This document shows, piece after piece, positions 45,523-58,400 of a DNA stretch of 64,000 nucleotides. The notes below the pieces were generated by a model that was not told the origin of the DNA, ran no database searches, and saw nothing but the letters and a program-made list of their open reading frames with translations. This DNA is from Trochalopteron elliotii (taxonomy: Eukaryota; Chordata; Aves; Passeriformes; Leiothrichidae). Each line of letters starts with the position of its first letter. Within the stretch, counting starts at the first letter, position 1. Location of the stretch: contig JANPWX010000082.1 in the NCBI GenBank assembly GCA_024734555.1, forward strand, positions 417,757 through 481,756, read 5' to 3'. Made by a program: the position numbers and the translations under genes.

Positions 45523-47691
45523 TAGACGGTAATAGAATACATACTTTGAAGTTACATCCTACATTGTAACCTAAGACAGTTTGTGTGGCATTTATCCTCA
45601 CTGACCACCAAAATTCTTGCTAGGCATTATTCTCTCTGTACTTTCTCAGGAAGAAGTCTAAGTGTAAATTCATCACTAATGTTTTAGCTGGAGCACTACT
45701 ATGGCTGCCCTACGATGAGTCCCTGGTCACCTTCCTCTATTGCTGTATTGCTTCTGTGCCTTTGGGTAGGGAGCTTCCACAATGCCCTTTAAATAAGCAA
45801 TAAGAAGAACAGAGACATCCATTTAAATTACTTGTGTGCTACATTATGATGCTTGCAGCATTCCTTTTGTGATGAAATTCATGTCTATTAATTAAACACT
45901 CTAATGTTCTTATGATTTACCCTTGGGAGTCAATGACAAAAATCCCTTGATTTTAGCAAAATGTAGCTCACTGGGTAACAAAAGTGATTCTTGACGTTCC
46001 TGATACACAGTATGCCTATAAAACTTGGATAAAAAGGAACCAGAACCTCTGATAGCAACATGTCCTTCTAATTAACTCTTTTTGAGATCTTATTTAATTC
46101 CTTCCCAGATGGACACTAACCTCATCATTAGAAAATAATTTTAGTGGTACAAAATAATATTTTCAATTAGAGGTCACATTTAGAGAAAAAGAAAAAGATA
46201 GTCTGCAGTTTTGTACTTGCAATCTGTTGGAGGGTGTAAAGTGAATTATTTATACTTATGCAAGGGAAAAATGGGCAACTGAATAACAGAATCAGTATGA
46301 TTCCAACAGTTATACTACACTACAGTTATAGATTCTAGCACTACTGTCCAGGCATACAGGTGTCTCTTGATTTGCTAAGTCATTTGTCCATCAAACAGGC
46401 ACACATCCTTCAGGGCAGCTAATTGGTCAAGTATCCATCATCATGTTGTGTGTCCTCTAAGTTTTGCATTTTTTGTAGACAGTTTCTCAGGCTCTTTGCC
46501 CTTATTTTAGACCTGTTGTTGTCTCAGCAGCCTTGATGAATTCCTGAGAAATCTGAAAACAAGACTGCAGGTGGTTTCTTATCTACAAACAGTTTGGCCG
46601 GTACACAGAATGGCCCAAGTTATTCAGATACATTGCTAAATACTTAACACTGTAGTTATGCCCTCCTTTTGATAGAATAACCAAGAAAAAAATGAGAGGT
46701 GTCCTCTTGTGCCAGTGCTTTGGCCTGTTAATGAGGAGGGAATTAAGCTGTTGGTCAGTTTTCAATTTTCTAGTTTTGCTTTGGCAATTGGCATATGTGA
46801 TGCATGTAAACCCATGGCATTCGCTGTGCTTCCATGTTTCCAGACTGGTCACAATGCATCCCTGGTGTTCCTCAATGCCTCTTTTCTCTTTCTTGCTTCC
46901 TCCATGGTGTTAACATCTTCCACAGTCCAGAGGACCTGGGTGATGTTTGTTTTATTTTCTTCTCCCCTAATCTCTTAGTCTTCATTTTCTTTCTTCTTTC
47001 TCTTTCTGAATAGAAAAGTATGAAACATCAAAAACATAAAAAAACCATAATATAAACATCTTTCAACTCATGTTCACTTCTCCTCCCTCTTCTGCTTTAT
47101 CAATACTCCTGGCTGTTCTTCCTCTCCCCACATTAGTTCCTCCTGTGGCCTTCTCTAAAAGGCAGCTGTTTAAACCTGCTTGTCCCATCCTTCAACATCT
47201 CAGTATTTTTTACTTTATGCAAAACAAGTTTACTAGGTGTGTCAGCAGGTTACTCTTATATGTATTGAAATGTTAATATAGAGCTATTTGAAAATACTGG
47301 AGGTATACTTCTTTACATAAAATAAGCTCATTTTCTCCTTAGTCTTTTCTGAATTTTCTCTGGATCTGTACCTTCATTTGACATTTTGGTGTGGATTATA
47401 TGCCAGGAGCAAAAACCAAGACCAGACTGCTGAGTACAAGACTGAATATATTGTGTCTTGCAGAGACTAGGCTGCTAGATACATAGACATTAGCAGACTT
47501 CTGAATTGCTGTTGAAATCAAGTTCAATAGTGTGATTTTAATCCAAGTCAAGTCTTCTGCATGTTTAGACCAAGAAACTTCCCTGGATTTTTCAGTTTGA
47601 TATTTTTGAGAAAGATAAAGAAAGAAATTTGTATTATTGCCTTGCTTGACCAGTTCTTAAACTGTAGAGAAAACATGCACCTGACTTTTGA
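45523..47691. other. AT-rich non-coding DNA, 2.2 kb
   Basis: Nothing was recognised. Small frames of up to about 89 codons look random. Confidence 0.4.
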
Positions 47692-48382
47692 ATTGATAGT
47701 GGCCAGGCAGAAAGGGACCTGGGGGTACTGGTCGACAGCTGGCTGAACATGGGCCAGCAGGGTGCCCAGGTGGCCAAGAAGGCCAATATTGGCACCTGGC
47801 CTGCATCAGGAATGGTGTGGCCAGCAGGAACAGGGAAGTCATCCTTCCCCTGTACTTGGCACTGGTGAGGCTGCACCTTGAGTGCTGTGTCCAGTTCTGG
47901 GCCCCTCAGTTTAGGAAGGACATAGAGATGCTTGAGCATGTCCAGAGGAAGCAACGGGGCTGGTGAGAGGCTTGGAGCACAAGCCCTGTGGAAAGCAGCT
48001 CAGGAAGCTGGGGTTGTTTAGCCTGTAAAACGTGTAACTTATCACTCTCTACAACTGCCTGAAAGGTGGTTGTAGTCAGGTGGGGGTTGATATCTTCTGC
48101 CAGGCAACCACTGACAGAATGAGAGGACATAGTCTTAAGCTGCACCAGGGGAAGTTTAGATTAGATGTCAGAAAAAAATTCTTCACTGAAAGAGTGATCG
48201 GGCAGTAGAATTTTCTGTCCAGGGAGGTGGCGAAGTCACTGTCCCTGGATGTGTTTAAAAAAAGACTGGATGTGGGACTCTGTGTCATGGTTTAATTGAT
48301 GAGGAGATGTGTTAGGTCATAGATTGGACTTGATGATCTCAAAGATCTTTTCCAACTTAGTTCATTCTGTGATTCTGTGAAA
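47692..48382 (+). mobile_element. CR1 LINE, 5'-truncated (~690 bp)
   Basis: It contains the degraded RT C-terminus in text typical of CR1 (GGGTACTGGTCGACAGCTGG, CTTCCCCTGTACTTGGCACT, TGTGTCCAGTTCTGGGCCCC) and the tail GACTTGATGATCTCAAAG…TTCTGTGATTCTGTGA. No frame is intact. Confidence 0.9.
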
Positions 48383-48383
48383 C

Positions 48384-48817
48384 AACTCAATGGGTGAAGG
48401 TCTTTAGGAGAAATGGGTCTTAATGTCTTAACAGAACTCAGCCAATTTGACCAGACAGTATAAACTCCTGAACTAATTTAGGGTAATAGGCCAAATGGGT
48501 CCACACAAAGCCTATTGCAGGACCCAGATAGACTGAACTTCTGAACTTTGGGGGAAAATGACATGTTCAAGGGGGGAGTATGTAGTAGGTGGTTCAGGAA
48601 GGTGTACCCTCCTAGTATCTCAGCCAATGGGGAAAGGAAGAGGGCAACATGCAGCCGGGAATTTGGGATAAAAGAAGGCTGCAACCCCCAAAACCTCTAG
48701 AGAAACCCCATGGGGGTACATCCCAGCGGTCTCTCTCCCTTTATTCAAATAAAGTTGCAGGAATCTTCTGTTTCCTTTGTGGACACCAGCTCTTCATAGT
48801 GTGATTATTCATACACA
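48384..48817 (+). mobile_element. Probable retroviral 3' end: internal tail, purine tract, short LTR
   Basis: A purine tract (AAGGGGGGAG near 48569-48578) is followed by TGTAGTAGGTGG at 48581. The following ~235 bp contain GGGATAAAAGAAGG (TATA-like) and CAAATAAAGTTGCAGG (polyadenylation-like) and end near TTCATACACA. The order fits an LTR preceded by the last part of an internal region, perhaps class I. No partner LTR was found. Confidence 0.45.
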
Positions 48818-49169
48818 AATAATATCTAAAACAGCAAAAGAGAAGTTTAATAATAAAAAAACCCACCCAAAACCACCATCAACCCAAAACCCCACAGTTT
48901 TTTCAGTGCAAGCTAATCCTGACGTTTTCTCTATAGAACTAAATATGAATTTCTGACCTCTCTAATGTGTTTTTTAACTTCTACCACATACTCATTGCCT
49001 GTCCAATTTCCTGATATCATTGAAATTTATAAAAGCATCAGAGTAGTTTTCTTGGAAGAATACAATTGAAGTGAAGAACATTTTGCTCTAAAATCATCAA
49101 AACTTAAAATACATGTTAGCGGTTGATCCATTGGAAATCAGTAACCCCCCTACATGTGTTTGCAGTTGA

Positions 49170-49875
49170 ATGTTTGTTGTGGTTTCAATTCAGTTGGAAA
49201 TTAAACTCCACTCAACCACTTCCCTTCCCCAACCCCCTCTGTTGAGAGAATGAAAAAAACCAGAGTTTTCAAGTTAAGAACAATTTACTTGAAAACAGCA
49301 ATGACACAAAAAATGAAGAGCGACAATATTAAAAACAAGCATTTACAAAAGAGAGGGAGTTTTACATACAAAAAGGTGCTCACCGCTCCAACACAACTCT
49401 GCAGGGCCACTGAGACAAAGACAAAATGGCGGATGCTACTAGAGCCAGCACCACATGGCCCCCTGAGACAAATGAGAAAACAAAGGATGCTACCACAACC
49501 AGTGTCCCCCTTCCCTGAGCCTGAGACAATGAAAACCAATGACAGATAAATCCTCCAAGTTGGATTGTCTGTGCCATGCTGCTTTGGGGCTGTCCAAACC
49601 AAGCACTCCACTCCTCGGAGCTCCCTCTGGGACCAGTGCACACATATGGTTGGGCTTAGCTGCGCTCAGCAGTGTTTGGCTGGGCTGGGTTCACCCAGGC
49701 TTGGGTCAGCTCAGCTTCCTTCACCACCTTGCTCCCCTAGAAAAAAGAACAAAATGGCACTTCTTCTGCTCTGCATTCACCTTTTCTACTCTCTGAAGCC
49801 ACACCTCCAGCAACGCCCACATGGCTCTAGGCTCCACCCTCCACTTGGCAACTGCAAGAAAACTAGAACAATGTT
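49170..49875 (+). mobile_element. Solo LTR, ERVL type (696 bp)
   Basis: It opens TGTTGTGGTTTCAATTCAG at 49175 and ends AAAACTAGAACA at 49870. It has a perfect 5-bp duplication ATGTT (49170-49174 and 49871-49875). An early AACAATTTACTTG block is typical of ERVL LTRs. Confidence 0.88.
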
Positions 49876-49949
49876 GAAGGCTGCAGTATGTGTCTTAACA
49901 ATAAGTATGTAGTTCATCATTAACACACATCAGAATATAGCAAGATATT

Positions 49950-50045
49950 TACAAGTCTTCAAGGCCAAGCTGGATGGGACTTTGAGCAACCTGGTCTATC
50001 TGAAGGTGTCCCTGCTCATGGCAGAATCTTTAAGATCCCTTTCAA
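49950..50045 (+). mobile_element. CR1 tail remnant
   Basis: GTCTTCAAGGCCAAGCTGG…ATGGGACTTTGAGCAACCTG…AGATCCCTTTCAAC follows the order of the CR1 3' end. It is short and diverged. Confidence 0.6.
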
Positions 50046-51172
50046 CTGGCTCATAGTGTTGAGTGCCTTGCACATTGGGTATTGCAATTACACTGTAGCA
50101 TCATCATACTGCTCATTGATAGAGTGTTTCTGTGTGTAAACAGTGGAGAGAAAATTGTTTGAAAACGTTTTAGTGTTAGGGAGCTTCCCAGATTCAGATT
50201 AGAGCTGCTGCTATCAGATCTTGCAGTTGGAAGTGTGGAAATCTGTTAAATCTGCTAAAAATTATGCTAGCTTCACTACAAGCCCAATGAGGCCACCTAG
50301 TCTTGAGAGCCTGCCATCACCTTATAACTAAATCTCACATATTTGGCTGCTTCTGCAGGAAAGACATGCCTCTTCTTAAATTTGGCTGTGGTTCAGATGC
50401 TAGTTCTCCCTGGGTTAAATTTACATCTGGGATTGAACAAGCCTTCAGTGGGACAGAACACCCACCCATCCCTACTGTTTTTACCTCTGCAGAGTGTGAG
50501 AAGGACAGAGCTCCCTTTCCCCTTTTGTGAAACTTTAAACAATGTATCTCAGTTTCTCTTGTCACAACTGAGACACTGCAAACAGTATTTTGAGTATGTC
50601 AGGTGTACAGTCCATATCACTATGAAAACAGGAAGATCATTTTACTGCTAAAGGCTGTAATACTACCAGTCATATTTATTCTCAGTGGACCTTAGTGGAT
50701 CTCTCACAAGATGTTGATCTCATTATGTTTCCAGAAATTTCTTCTGAATTCCCATAAAAGAAACTGAACACCTGATACCTGAGGGCCCATTTTGCCCTGA
50801 TTGCAGGCATGGTTCTGTACATTAGCTCTTGGCTTAGCTCCTGTACAAAGGGGATGGCTTTGTGCTTCAGCTGATGTTTGTATCGTTGCAGCTATGAGGT
50901 TGGAAAGGCTGAGTCCAGGGAAAGAAATTCAGACAACCAAGAGGAAATCTACATAGGTTAAATCTCAAATAATAGCAAAGGGATTCTTCACACAGTGGGT
51001 GTAGCCAAAAGCAGAATGTGAGATACATGGAGTTACCCATCTGGTTTATCATCTTACTCAAAAAGAATTAATCTGACTGAAGAAGAAAGCCCAAAGCAAA
51101 TCTGGAAATGAGGGCTGTGCACTAGAGGAAACAATGTTTTGCTCTCTTTCACTGATGGTCCTTTTTGCTTTG
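50046..51172. other. AT-rich spacer, nothing recognised
   Basis: No gene or repeat was recognised. Confidence 0.35.
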
Positions 51173-51322
51173 AGAAGCTGTGGAATTGCCATCCCTGGAA
51201 GTGTTCAAGGCTGGATTGGACGGAGTTTGAAGCAACCTGGTTTAGTGAAAGGTGGTTGGAACTAGATAATCTTCAAGGTCCCTTCCAATGCAAACCATTC
51301 TATGATTCTATGGTAGATACTC
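51173..51322 (+). mobile_element. CR1 3' tail fragment
   Basis: ATCCCTGGAAGTGTTCAAGG…GGAACTAGATAATCTTCAAGGTCCCTTCCAA…TTCTATGATTCTATGG is the CR1 terminal sequence. Confidence 0.88.
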
Positions 51323-51422
51323 ACTATGCAAAAAACAAATTATGTTTTTAAAATTAATAGTGATGCAAATAATGACAATTAATAGAGACATGTGAAGCAC
51401 ATAGTTATAAATAAAAATATCT

Positions 51423-51810
51423 TGGTTCCACCCAGGACAGAGTTTATTCTTGCAGTAGCTGGGAGGGAGGTTATTTGACATCGCTCATGTCATTGCCAGG
51501 TGTGGTGAAAAGGGTCTTTACCAGAAGGAACCCATTCCTCCCAGAATAAAGAAAATGTGGTGGAGAGAGAGGTCTGGTATTTGTTTATTGTTGGAGGCTT
51601 TCTGTGTAAGTAATTTTTTTCCTATAAATTTTGTCATTAATCTTGTTGCTGTTAATGTTCATATTCTTATCTTTGTTCTTTCCAGCAACTTGTTCTTACC
51701 TCAACCCATGATCTTTTCCTTCTATGCCTCCAATTGGAGGGGAGAGAGGAAGCAATGCCTGGTTTTAGCAGGAGTACTTAATTGGAGAATACCATTCCTA
51801 AACCATGACA
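51423..51810 (+). repeat. ERVL 5' LTR-like block
   Basis: It runs from TGGTTCCACCCAGGACAG to CATTCCTAAACCATGACA. The same blocks recur in order at 58885-59241 (GCAGTAGCTGGGAGGGAG, TTGTTGCTGTTAATGTTCAT, AATTGGAGAATACCATTCC). The last bases, read reversed, also look like an LTR start, so orientation is inferred from the pol strand. Confidence 0.65.
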
Positions 51811-52066
51811 GCCTTAATTGGTGTCCAGTGCAAGTCAAGGGTTGAGATAACAACAGATCTGCCCAGAGCAGGTTAGAAACAAGTTTGATCTAAATATTTG
51901 CTGTAACAGGTCTGGTGTCACTGGTCACAATGTTGCTTGGTCTGTTCATGTGGCTGTGGTACCTAACCCTGTATATCTTTCCATATGTGCACTATGTGCC
52001 CACCATGGTGCTCTTTTTCAAAGTAGGGAGAGGGATCAGGATTGCTTTGCTCTACTATGGAATAAA

Positions 52067-52136
52067 GACATGACATGACATGACATGACATGACATGACA
52101 TGACATGACATGACATGACATGACATGACATGACAT
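52067..52136. repeat. (GACAT)14 pentanucleotide microsatellite
   Basis: Fourteen uninterrupted copies of GACAT, 70 bp, in the ERVL leader/gag region. The lack of interruptions suggests a young and probably variable tract. Confidence 0.97.
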
Positions 52137-52439
52137 CAAGGGCAATGAAGGTATTTTGGGATGTGGATGGAGTGCTGTTCTCCTACCTTTACCTCAGGTA
52201 CTGCCTTTGGGAATCCATTAATAATCATTTCCAGCCTGTGGAGGGAATAGGGGAGGATGATTTTCCCCATCCTTTTACCCCCTTTTCCTCCTTCAGACCT
52301 GTTACCACAGCTTTTGAGACTTAAATTCCCTTTGGATGTTAAGAAAAGCAAATTCTTGTTCCTAGGTCTGTCATATGTCCTCATGGGATGCGCACCATGT
52401 TTAGATTTCTAGGGATGTTATTCAGGATGTATAGACCTG

Positions 52440-52720
52440 AGAGGCATGAGATGTGGGAGAAAATGGGCCAGCTTTTTGAGAACTTCTCTAATGGTTTGGA
52501 AGTTCACCCTGGAACAACTACAGGATCCTGTTAAAGTGATAAAATATGTAAAGGAAAAATTCTGCGGCAGCTCCAGAGAGATGGGGAGTTCTGCAACCTG
52601 CTGTGCCCTGGCTACTATTTATCAGACACTGCCTGATACTAGACACTTCAGAGCAGAGCAACAAGCACTGTGGCCACTCAAACTGCAGCTGAACCAGCGC
52701 AACAGCATGTACCGTTAGCA
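52440..52720 (+). pseudogene. gag: ERVL gag fragment, first part
   Basis: A 90-codon open stretch contains WKFTLEQLQDPVKVIKYVKE and EKFCGSSREM, which reads like an ERVL Gag N-terminal region, then Trp-Pro-Leu text and a stop. The rest of gag lies beyond the nested LTRs. Confidence 0.6.
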
Positions 52721-52889
52721 GTCACACTGTCATAGTTACAGAAGTTTAGCACTATATGGGTGTAACCAAACTGTGTTTTCTACTCCACTGTACTTCACTT
52801 CTGACAAACTGTTAATGATGGGTCATTTGCAGCAGCTGCCCAATGAACACCTGACACTTCAGGTTCCAAGCTGGGTGTTAAATAAGAGA

Positions 52890-53431
52890 GAAGAGGCAAA
52901 CGCTGCAAGGCAGGGCAGTGTTGCTTTTTCTTCACCAATGACTTAGCCAAAATGATTCCCTCTAGTGAAGCACCAGCATAATCGCGTGCATGCTGAGGGG
53001 GTCATGTGTGCTAATGAGCCATAATGGCAGCAGCAGAATAGGCAGCTGCAATGACTCAGAGTATTACATCATTTGCATTATGAAACTCCCACCATGGGGG
53101 AGGTCCTGAGCACTCCCACCTGAACCTGAGTGTATGTGATGGGGGACTTGGGACACCAGGAGCATCGCTTGATGGATCCAGAGGAGGACCAGAATTTCCA
53201 CAGGATGACGCTTTCAACAGCAACCATGGTTTCAACAGGACTGCAACCAATAAGACTGTGACCAGCACCCTGACCTACACAGTGACAGGTTGTACTCTGA
53301 CTTTGTGGGTTTAAGCCAGTTTTGCTGTATCATGGCATGTATTTTAATCTTTCTATTAAATGGTTACTCCAACCTGAGATTTCTCTTAAGGTAATTGCAT
53401 GGGGTTCATTTTTCACACCAAACTAGCATCA
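52890..53431 (-). mobile_element. LTR of the 16060/45041 family nested in ERVL, minus strand
   Basis: On the minus strand it opens TGATGCTAGTTTGGTGTG at 53431 and follows family blocks (GGTTGGAGTAACCATTTAAT, CATTATGGCTCATTAGCAC, CCCTCAGCATGC). The low-coordinate edge is approximate. Confidence 0.65.
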
Positions 53432-53505
53432 ATTTCAAACACACATCTATACAGAAGTAATCCAAGACCAAATCAGTTCACCTAGCAAAGGATGAAGAGG
53501 AAGCA

Positions 53506-54717
53506 TGTCTTAGTTTGAAAGACAGGTGCCTGCCAAGAAAAGCAGGAACCTCCCTTCAAACTGAAAATGCAACTCCCTTCCCTCCAAATTATTATAACTT
53601 TGAAATTAGGGGCTTTCAGGCAAAGGTATGGGAAAAGAAATATCAGTTCTTTACTAGCATATTTATGTATAACAAGGCATACAAACAACAACAACAGCAA
53701 CAACAAGCAGAACCAAGAACCTGGTGACAGCCTTCTCTCAGCTGTCAGGCACTTTTCCCTTTGGTGCAGTTCCAGTCACAGCCAGCAGGGGTGCTGGTGG
53801 CTCCCGGCTGGGCGGGGCAGGCACGATTACTCCCCCCGTGGCAGCAGCAGGGGGCGCTGTGGTGTGAGCGCAGGGTCTCTCTGCATGTGGGTAGTGATGG
53901 GTGGGCTGGCAGGAGAGATAGAAAAGGGGCTTCCCCTACAAAACCCCAGGGGCAGCCAGGCCCGGTGCCCCTCCAGATGGTGAAACGGGCTGTAGCAGGA
54001 ACCTCGGAGCAGCAGCTGGAATGGCAGAGGCACACCTGGGGTGGTGAACAAAAATGTAGCAGCAACTCTGCAGCAATAGCAGGAGCCAGCGGGTTTGGGC
54101 AGATGGGGGGTGTTGGGTTAAGAGTGTAGCGAAAAAGCCCAAGGCAGCAGCAGAAAACAGTGGGGCTGGGCAGCAGTAGCCCAGTAGCTGCTCCACAGCA
54201 GCTGCTGCATGCAGCCAGGGAGATATGTCCCTCTAAGAAGGAGGAGGGGCCCGGGGTCCTGGATTTTTCCCCTGAGGTATCAGAGTAGATGGTGAGGGTC
54301 CTTTACCATCAAATTGGGTGTTAATAAGGTCCCAGTTCACTGGCTGCCCTTATGAGCAGAGGCTCACCCACAGTAAAGAAGAATCAATGCCAGGCCAAAT
54401 TCCATGGTGGCAGTGAATTCTTCCCATGACAGCAGCAACTTGACCATTCTCCTCTGATCCTGAGAGCGAGAGAGAGAGGCAGGAGCTGAGCCTGACTTCC
54501 TGACCCCCCCAGCCAAAAATCTCATAGTATCTCTGCCCTTCCCAGGAGAAAAACCTCTGGCTAAGAGGCTGCAGCCAGCTGCACCCCTTCCCCCCACCTT
54601 GGCCACTTTTTTTCTGTCTCTTAAGTACTGGTTGTTACTATCTCTTAGACAACAAATAGGAGAAAATTCCCTGAGAGAAAAGGAAAGAAAAAGGGGAAAA
54701 AATATTCCTAACCTGCA
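53506..54717 (+). mobile_element. LTR of TGTCTTAGTTTGAAAGACA family nested in ERVL
   Basis: It opens TGTCTTAGTTTGAAAGACAG and shares AATTATTATAACTTTGAAAT, the AACAACAACAACAGCAACAA run, GGCAGCAGCAGGGGGCGCTG and the late CTCTGATCCTGAGAGCGAG block with 19948-21107. It ends near CCTAACCTGCA at 54717 by comparison with that copy. The flanks AAGCA and AAAAA do not form a convincing duplication. Confidence 0.75.
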
Positions 54718-54849
54718 AAAAAACAAGACCCTCAGAAGAGGAGGAAGAGGTAAAACCAGAGGTAGTTATGTGATACCTATCCTTGGATAAACAGTGAGAG
54801 ATGCAAAAAGATTTCAGCTGCCAGTCACATGAGACCCTGGTGACCTGGC

Positions 54850-55440
54850 TGCTCCAATGTTGGGATATCACAACCCAAAATATGGAAGTAGATGGTAGCC
54901 AAGCAACTGGGATCCCTGTCCAGGAATCCAGGCATTGACAAAAGAATTGGGAAGAGGACAGAAACTCTCAGCCTCTGGAGGTGACTCCTGTCAAATGTGG
55001 GGGAAAGGTATCCTCTGAAAGATGATTTAGTAGTGTGCCCAAGCAGGTGGAATGCCCATGGAGAAAAGGTATCCAGTACCTGAGAGAATTAGCTGTGCTG
55101 GAAGTAATCTATAGGGGCTCAAATGATGAGCAGTCCCCTGTAGATTCAGATGAGGTTCAGCGTACACAATCCATGTGGCAGAAGTTTGTATGGAGCATGC
55201 CATCATTGTACACCAACTCATTGGCACTGATGTCAATGAAAGGAGAACAAACAGCGCTGACTCTGGCAAGAGGAAGATCATTTTTGTCCTCCCTATCTAC
55301 CTGCACCTTGGCTGTGGAAAGACCGTCCAAGCCCACAGACAGATTTGAAAGACTCAAGCACGCTAGAGAAGAAGTGTCCCCTGCCCCACCAGTACAGACC
55401 AGAGTCTGCTATTGGGAGGAAGCAACCCCTGCTTGAGAGA
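54850..55440 (+). pseudogene. gag: ERVL gag, second part
   Basis: Reading resumes with VAKQLGSLSRNPGIDK-like text near 54891. A 133-codon open stretch from 55035 follows, with KGIQYLRELAVLEVIYRG, DEVQRTQSMWQKFV and a VSPAPPVQTRV end. The style matches class III ERVL Gag. Stops and frame changes separate the pieces. Confidence 0.65.
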
Positions 55441-58400
55441 GAGGGTACATACCAAGAGGTAACCTGTGGATTTACCAGCCTGACCATGGAGAGGAAGGGA
55501 GGTGGAAAGCCTTGCCTCTGCCCTAGCAGCACAGGGATTGTGATTGGAGAGGAGGAATTAATCACTGCAGGAAATTCTTCAAGGAATAAATGCTGCTGCA
55601 GTTTCCATGGGACAAGTCCTCAGGTTCTCAGACAGAATAAAAAGACTAATGTTACTTCTGATCCTCTTGAAAGGATGTCCAGTTCATGTCTAGAAGAAGT
55701 GAGCAATGAGTACTATGACCAGAACTTAGAGAGACCCTGCCTCGAGCCAGGTGGGGAAAAGGAAAATCATATCTATTGGACTGTGTGGATCCGAAGGTCT
55801 GGCAAATCAGACCCACAAGAGTATGAGGCTTTAGGTGACACCTGTGGGAACAATGTCACAAGATGCCATCAAGATACATATGGGCAGAATCCATCTCTAT
55901 TTCTGGAGTGACAGGGGGATCCCAACAGCTGCCTGTGCTGGAAGTTGAAGTGATCCTGATTGGGAGTGAATGGTAAAATGCTTCATTGTGACAGGCCCAG
56001 AGGCCCTGTGCATCTTTGGCACAGATTATCTGAAGAGAGAGTATTTCAAGGACCTAGAAGGGCATTGCTGGGCTTTTAGGATAGCTGCTGTGTAGACAGA
56101 GGAAGTTAGACAACTGAATTAATACCTGGCATGGTCTCTCAGAGGGTCCTTCTGCTGTGAGATTGTTGAGGGCCGAAGAACAACAGCCACCACCAATTGC
56201 TTCCACAGCAGTGCACTGTCTACAACACTGCAGGGACTCTGTAACCCTCACCAGAGATTTTTTGTGAACTGGAGAGCCAGAGGGGTCAGACTCCCTCTTG
56301 CTTTAAAAGTCCTTTATGGCCAGTGCCCAAGTCCAGTGGAGGGTGGAGATTGACAGTAGACTGTTGTGGCCTAAATGAAGTCACACCATCACTGAGTGTG
56401 CTGGACCTGCTGGAGCTTTAGTACAAAATGGGGTTCAAGGAAGAAAAGTGGTGCCACTGTTGACACTGCTAATGTGTTTTTCTCCATTCCTTGGGCAGCA
56501 GAGAACAGGCCACAGTTTGTTTTCACCTGAAGAGGTCTCCAGTACACCTGGAACTGACTGTCCCAGGGGTGGAAGCACAGTCCCATCATCTGCCATGGAT
56601 TGATCTAGACTGCACAGGAAAAGAGTGAAGCTGCAGAACACTTGCAATACATTTATGACATCATCATGTGGGGCAACAAAGCAGAGGAAGTATTTGAGAA
56701 AGGGGAGAAGATAATTCAGATCCCCCTGAATGCTGGTTTTGCCATGACACAAAGCAAAGTCAAGGGACCTACCCAGGAAATCCAGTCTTTAGGAGTTAAA
56801 TGGCAAGATGGATATCATCAGATTCCAATGGATACAGTCAACAAAATAGCAGCTATGTCCCCACCAACTAGCAAAAAGGAAACACAGGCTTTCCTAGGCA
56901 GTGTAGGTTTTTGGAGAATGCATATTCCAGAGTACAGTCAGATTGTAAGCCTTCTCTATCATGTCTCATAGAAGAAAAATAATTTCATGTGGGGTCTTGA
57001 ACAATAACAAGCCTTTTAAAGAATTAAACAGGAGATTGCTCATACAGTAGCCCTTAGGCCAGTCAGGGCAAGACCAGATGTAAAAAATATGCTTGGCACT
57101 GCAGCTGGGCAGAACAGATCTTCCTGGAGCCTCTGGGAAAAAGTGCCTAGGGAGATTCCAGGATGCCCCGTGAAGTTCTGGAGTTGGGGATACAAAGGAT
57201 CTGAGGCTTGTTACACCCCAACTGAAAAAGAAGTATTGGCAGCTTATGAAGGGGTTCAAGCTGCTTCAGAAACGTTTGGCAGTGAAGCACTGCTCCTCCA
57301 TGCACTCCCTCTGCCAGTGCTGGCCTAGATGTTCAAAGGAAAAGTCCCTTTCACACATCATGCCACTGATGGAGTAAGTGAATAGTACAGCAAGCTTGAA
57401 TTGGAAACCCCAGCCTCCCTGGGATCTTGGAAATCCTCATGAATTTGGCCTGAAGGTGAGAATTTCAGATTATCATCATCATCATCATCACCATCATCAT
57501 CATCACAGGAGGAGGAAAAGGTGACACTTGCTGAGGAGATCCCACCTTAAAATCAGCTACCAGAAAATGAAGAGCAACATGCTTTCTTTCCTGATGGTTT
57601 CTGCTGTATTGTAGGGACAAAATGAAAATAGGAAATGGCTATATGGAGTCCTATGGGGCAAGTCAGGTTGCAGAGCTGAAAGCTGTCCAGCTGGCCTTAG
57701 GTGTTGCTGAATGAGAGAAATGGCTAGCTCTCTACACTAACTCATGGATGGTAGTGAATGCTCTGTCTGTGAGTGTCTAGACTGATAGAAAAAGACCGAC
57801 TGGCAGCACAGGGGTAAACCCATCTGGGCTGCTGAATTGTGGTAAGGCAATGTTGCCTGGGGGAGAGGACTTGGCTGTAAAATTACACCATGTAGATGCA
57901 CGTGTACATAAATGTTGGGCTACTGAAGAACATTGCAGTGACAGACAGATGGATCAAGCTGCCAAGATAAAAGTGTCTCAGGTGGATCTGGACTGTCTTA
58001 CACCACTGTTTAGAACACCATCCTGGGCCTTGAAAAGCAAGTCCTGTGGTGACATGTCAGCCCTGAAAAATTGACAACAGGACTCATTTCAAATACAGCC
58101 TCTTAGACACCTTGGTTAGAGAACACAGTATTGAGTGGATGTGTCATATTCCCTACCATGCACCAACCTCTGGGAAAACTGAACAACACAATGGACTGTC
58201 AAAAACCACATTGAAAGCATTGGGCAATGGGACCTTCAAATATTGGGATCTACATTTAGACCTTTACATTAGAACACTACATTAGTGAAGGCCACTTGAT
58301 TAGTTTATACTGGAGTTCTACCAGTCAAGATGGCCATGCCAAATCAAAATCTCCATGTACTGTAGAAAAGGACAAAGATTTCATGGTGTATATGGAAAAT

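Noticed and set aside
53545..53983. Frame containing Asn/Gln runs as a possible polyglutamine gene
   Set aside because: The run comes from the AACAACAACAACAGC tract inside an LTR, which recurs at 20.1, 21.8 and 33.1 kb.
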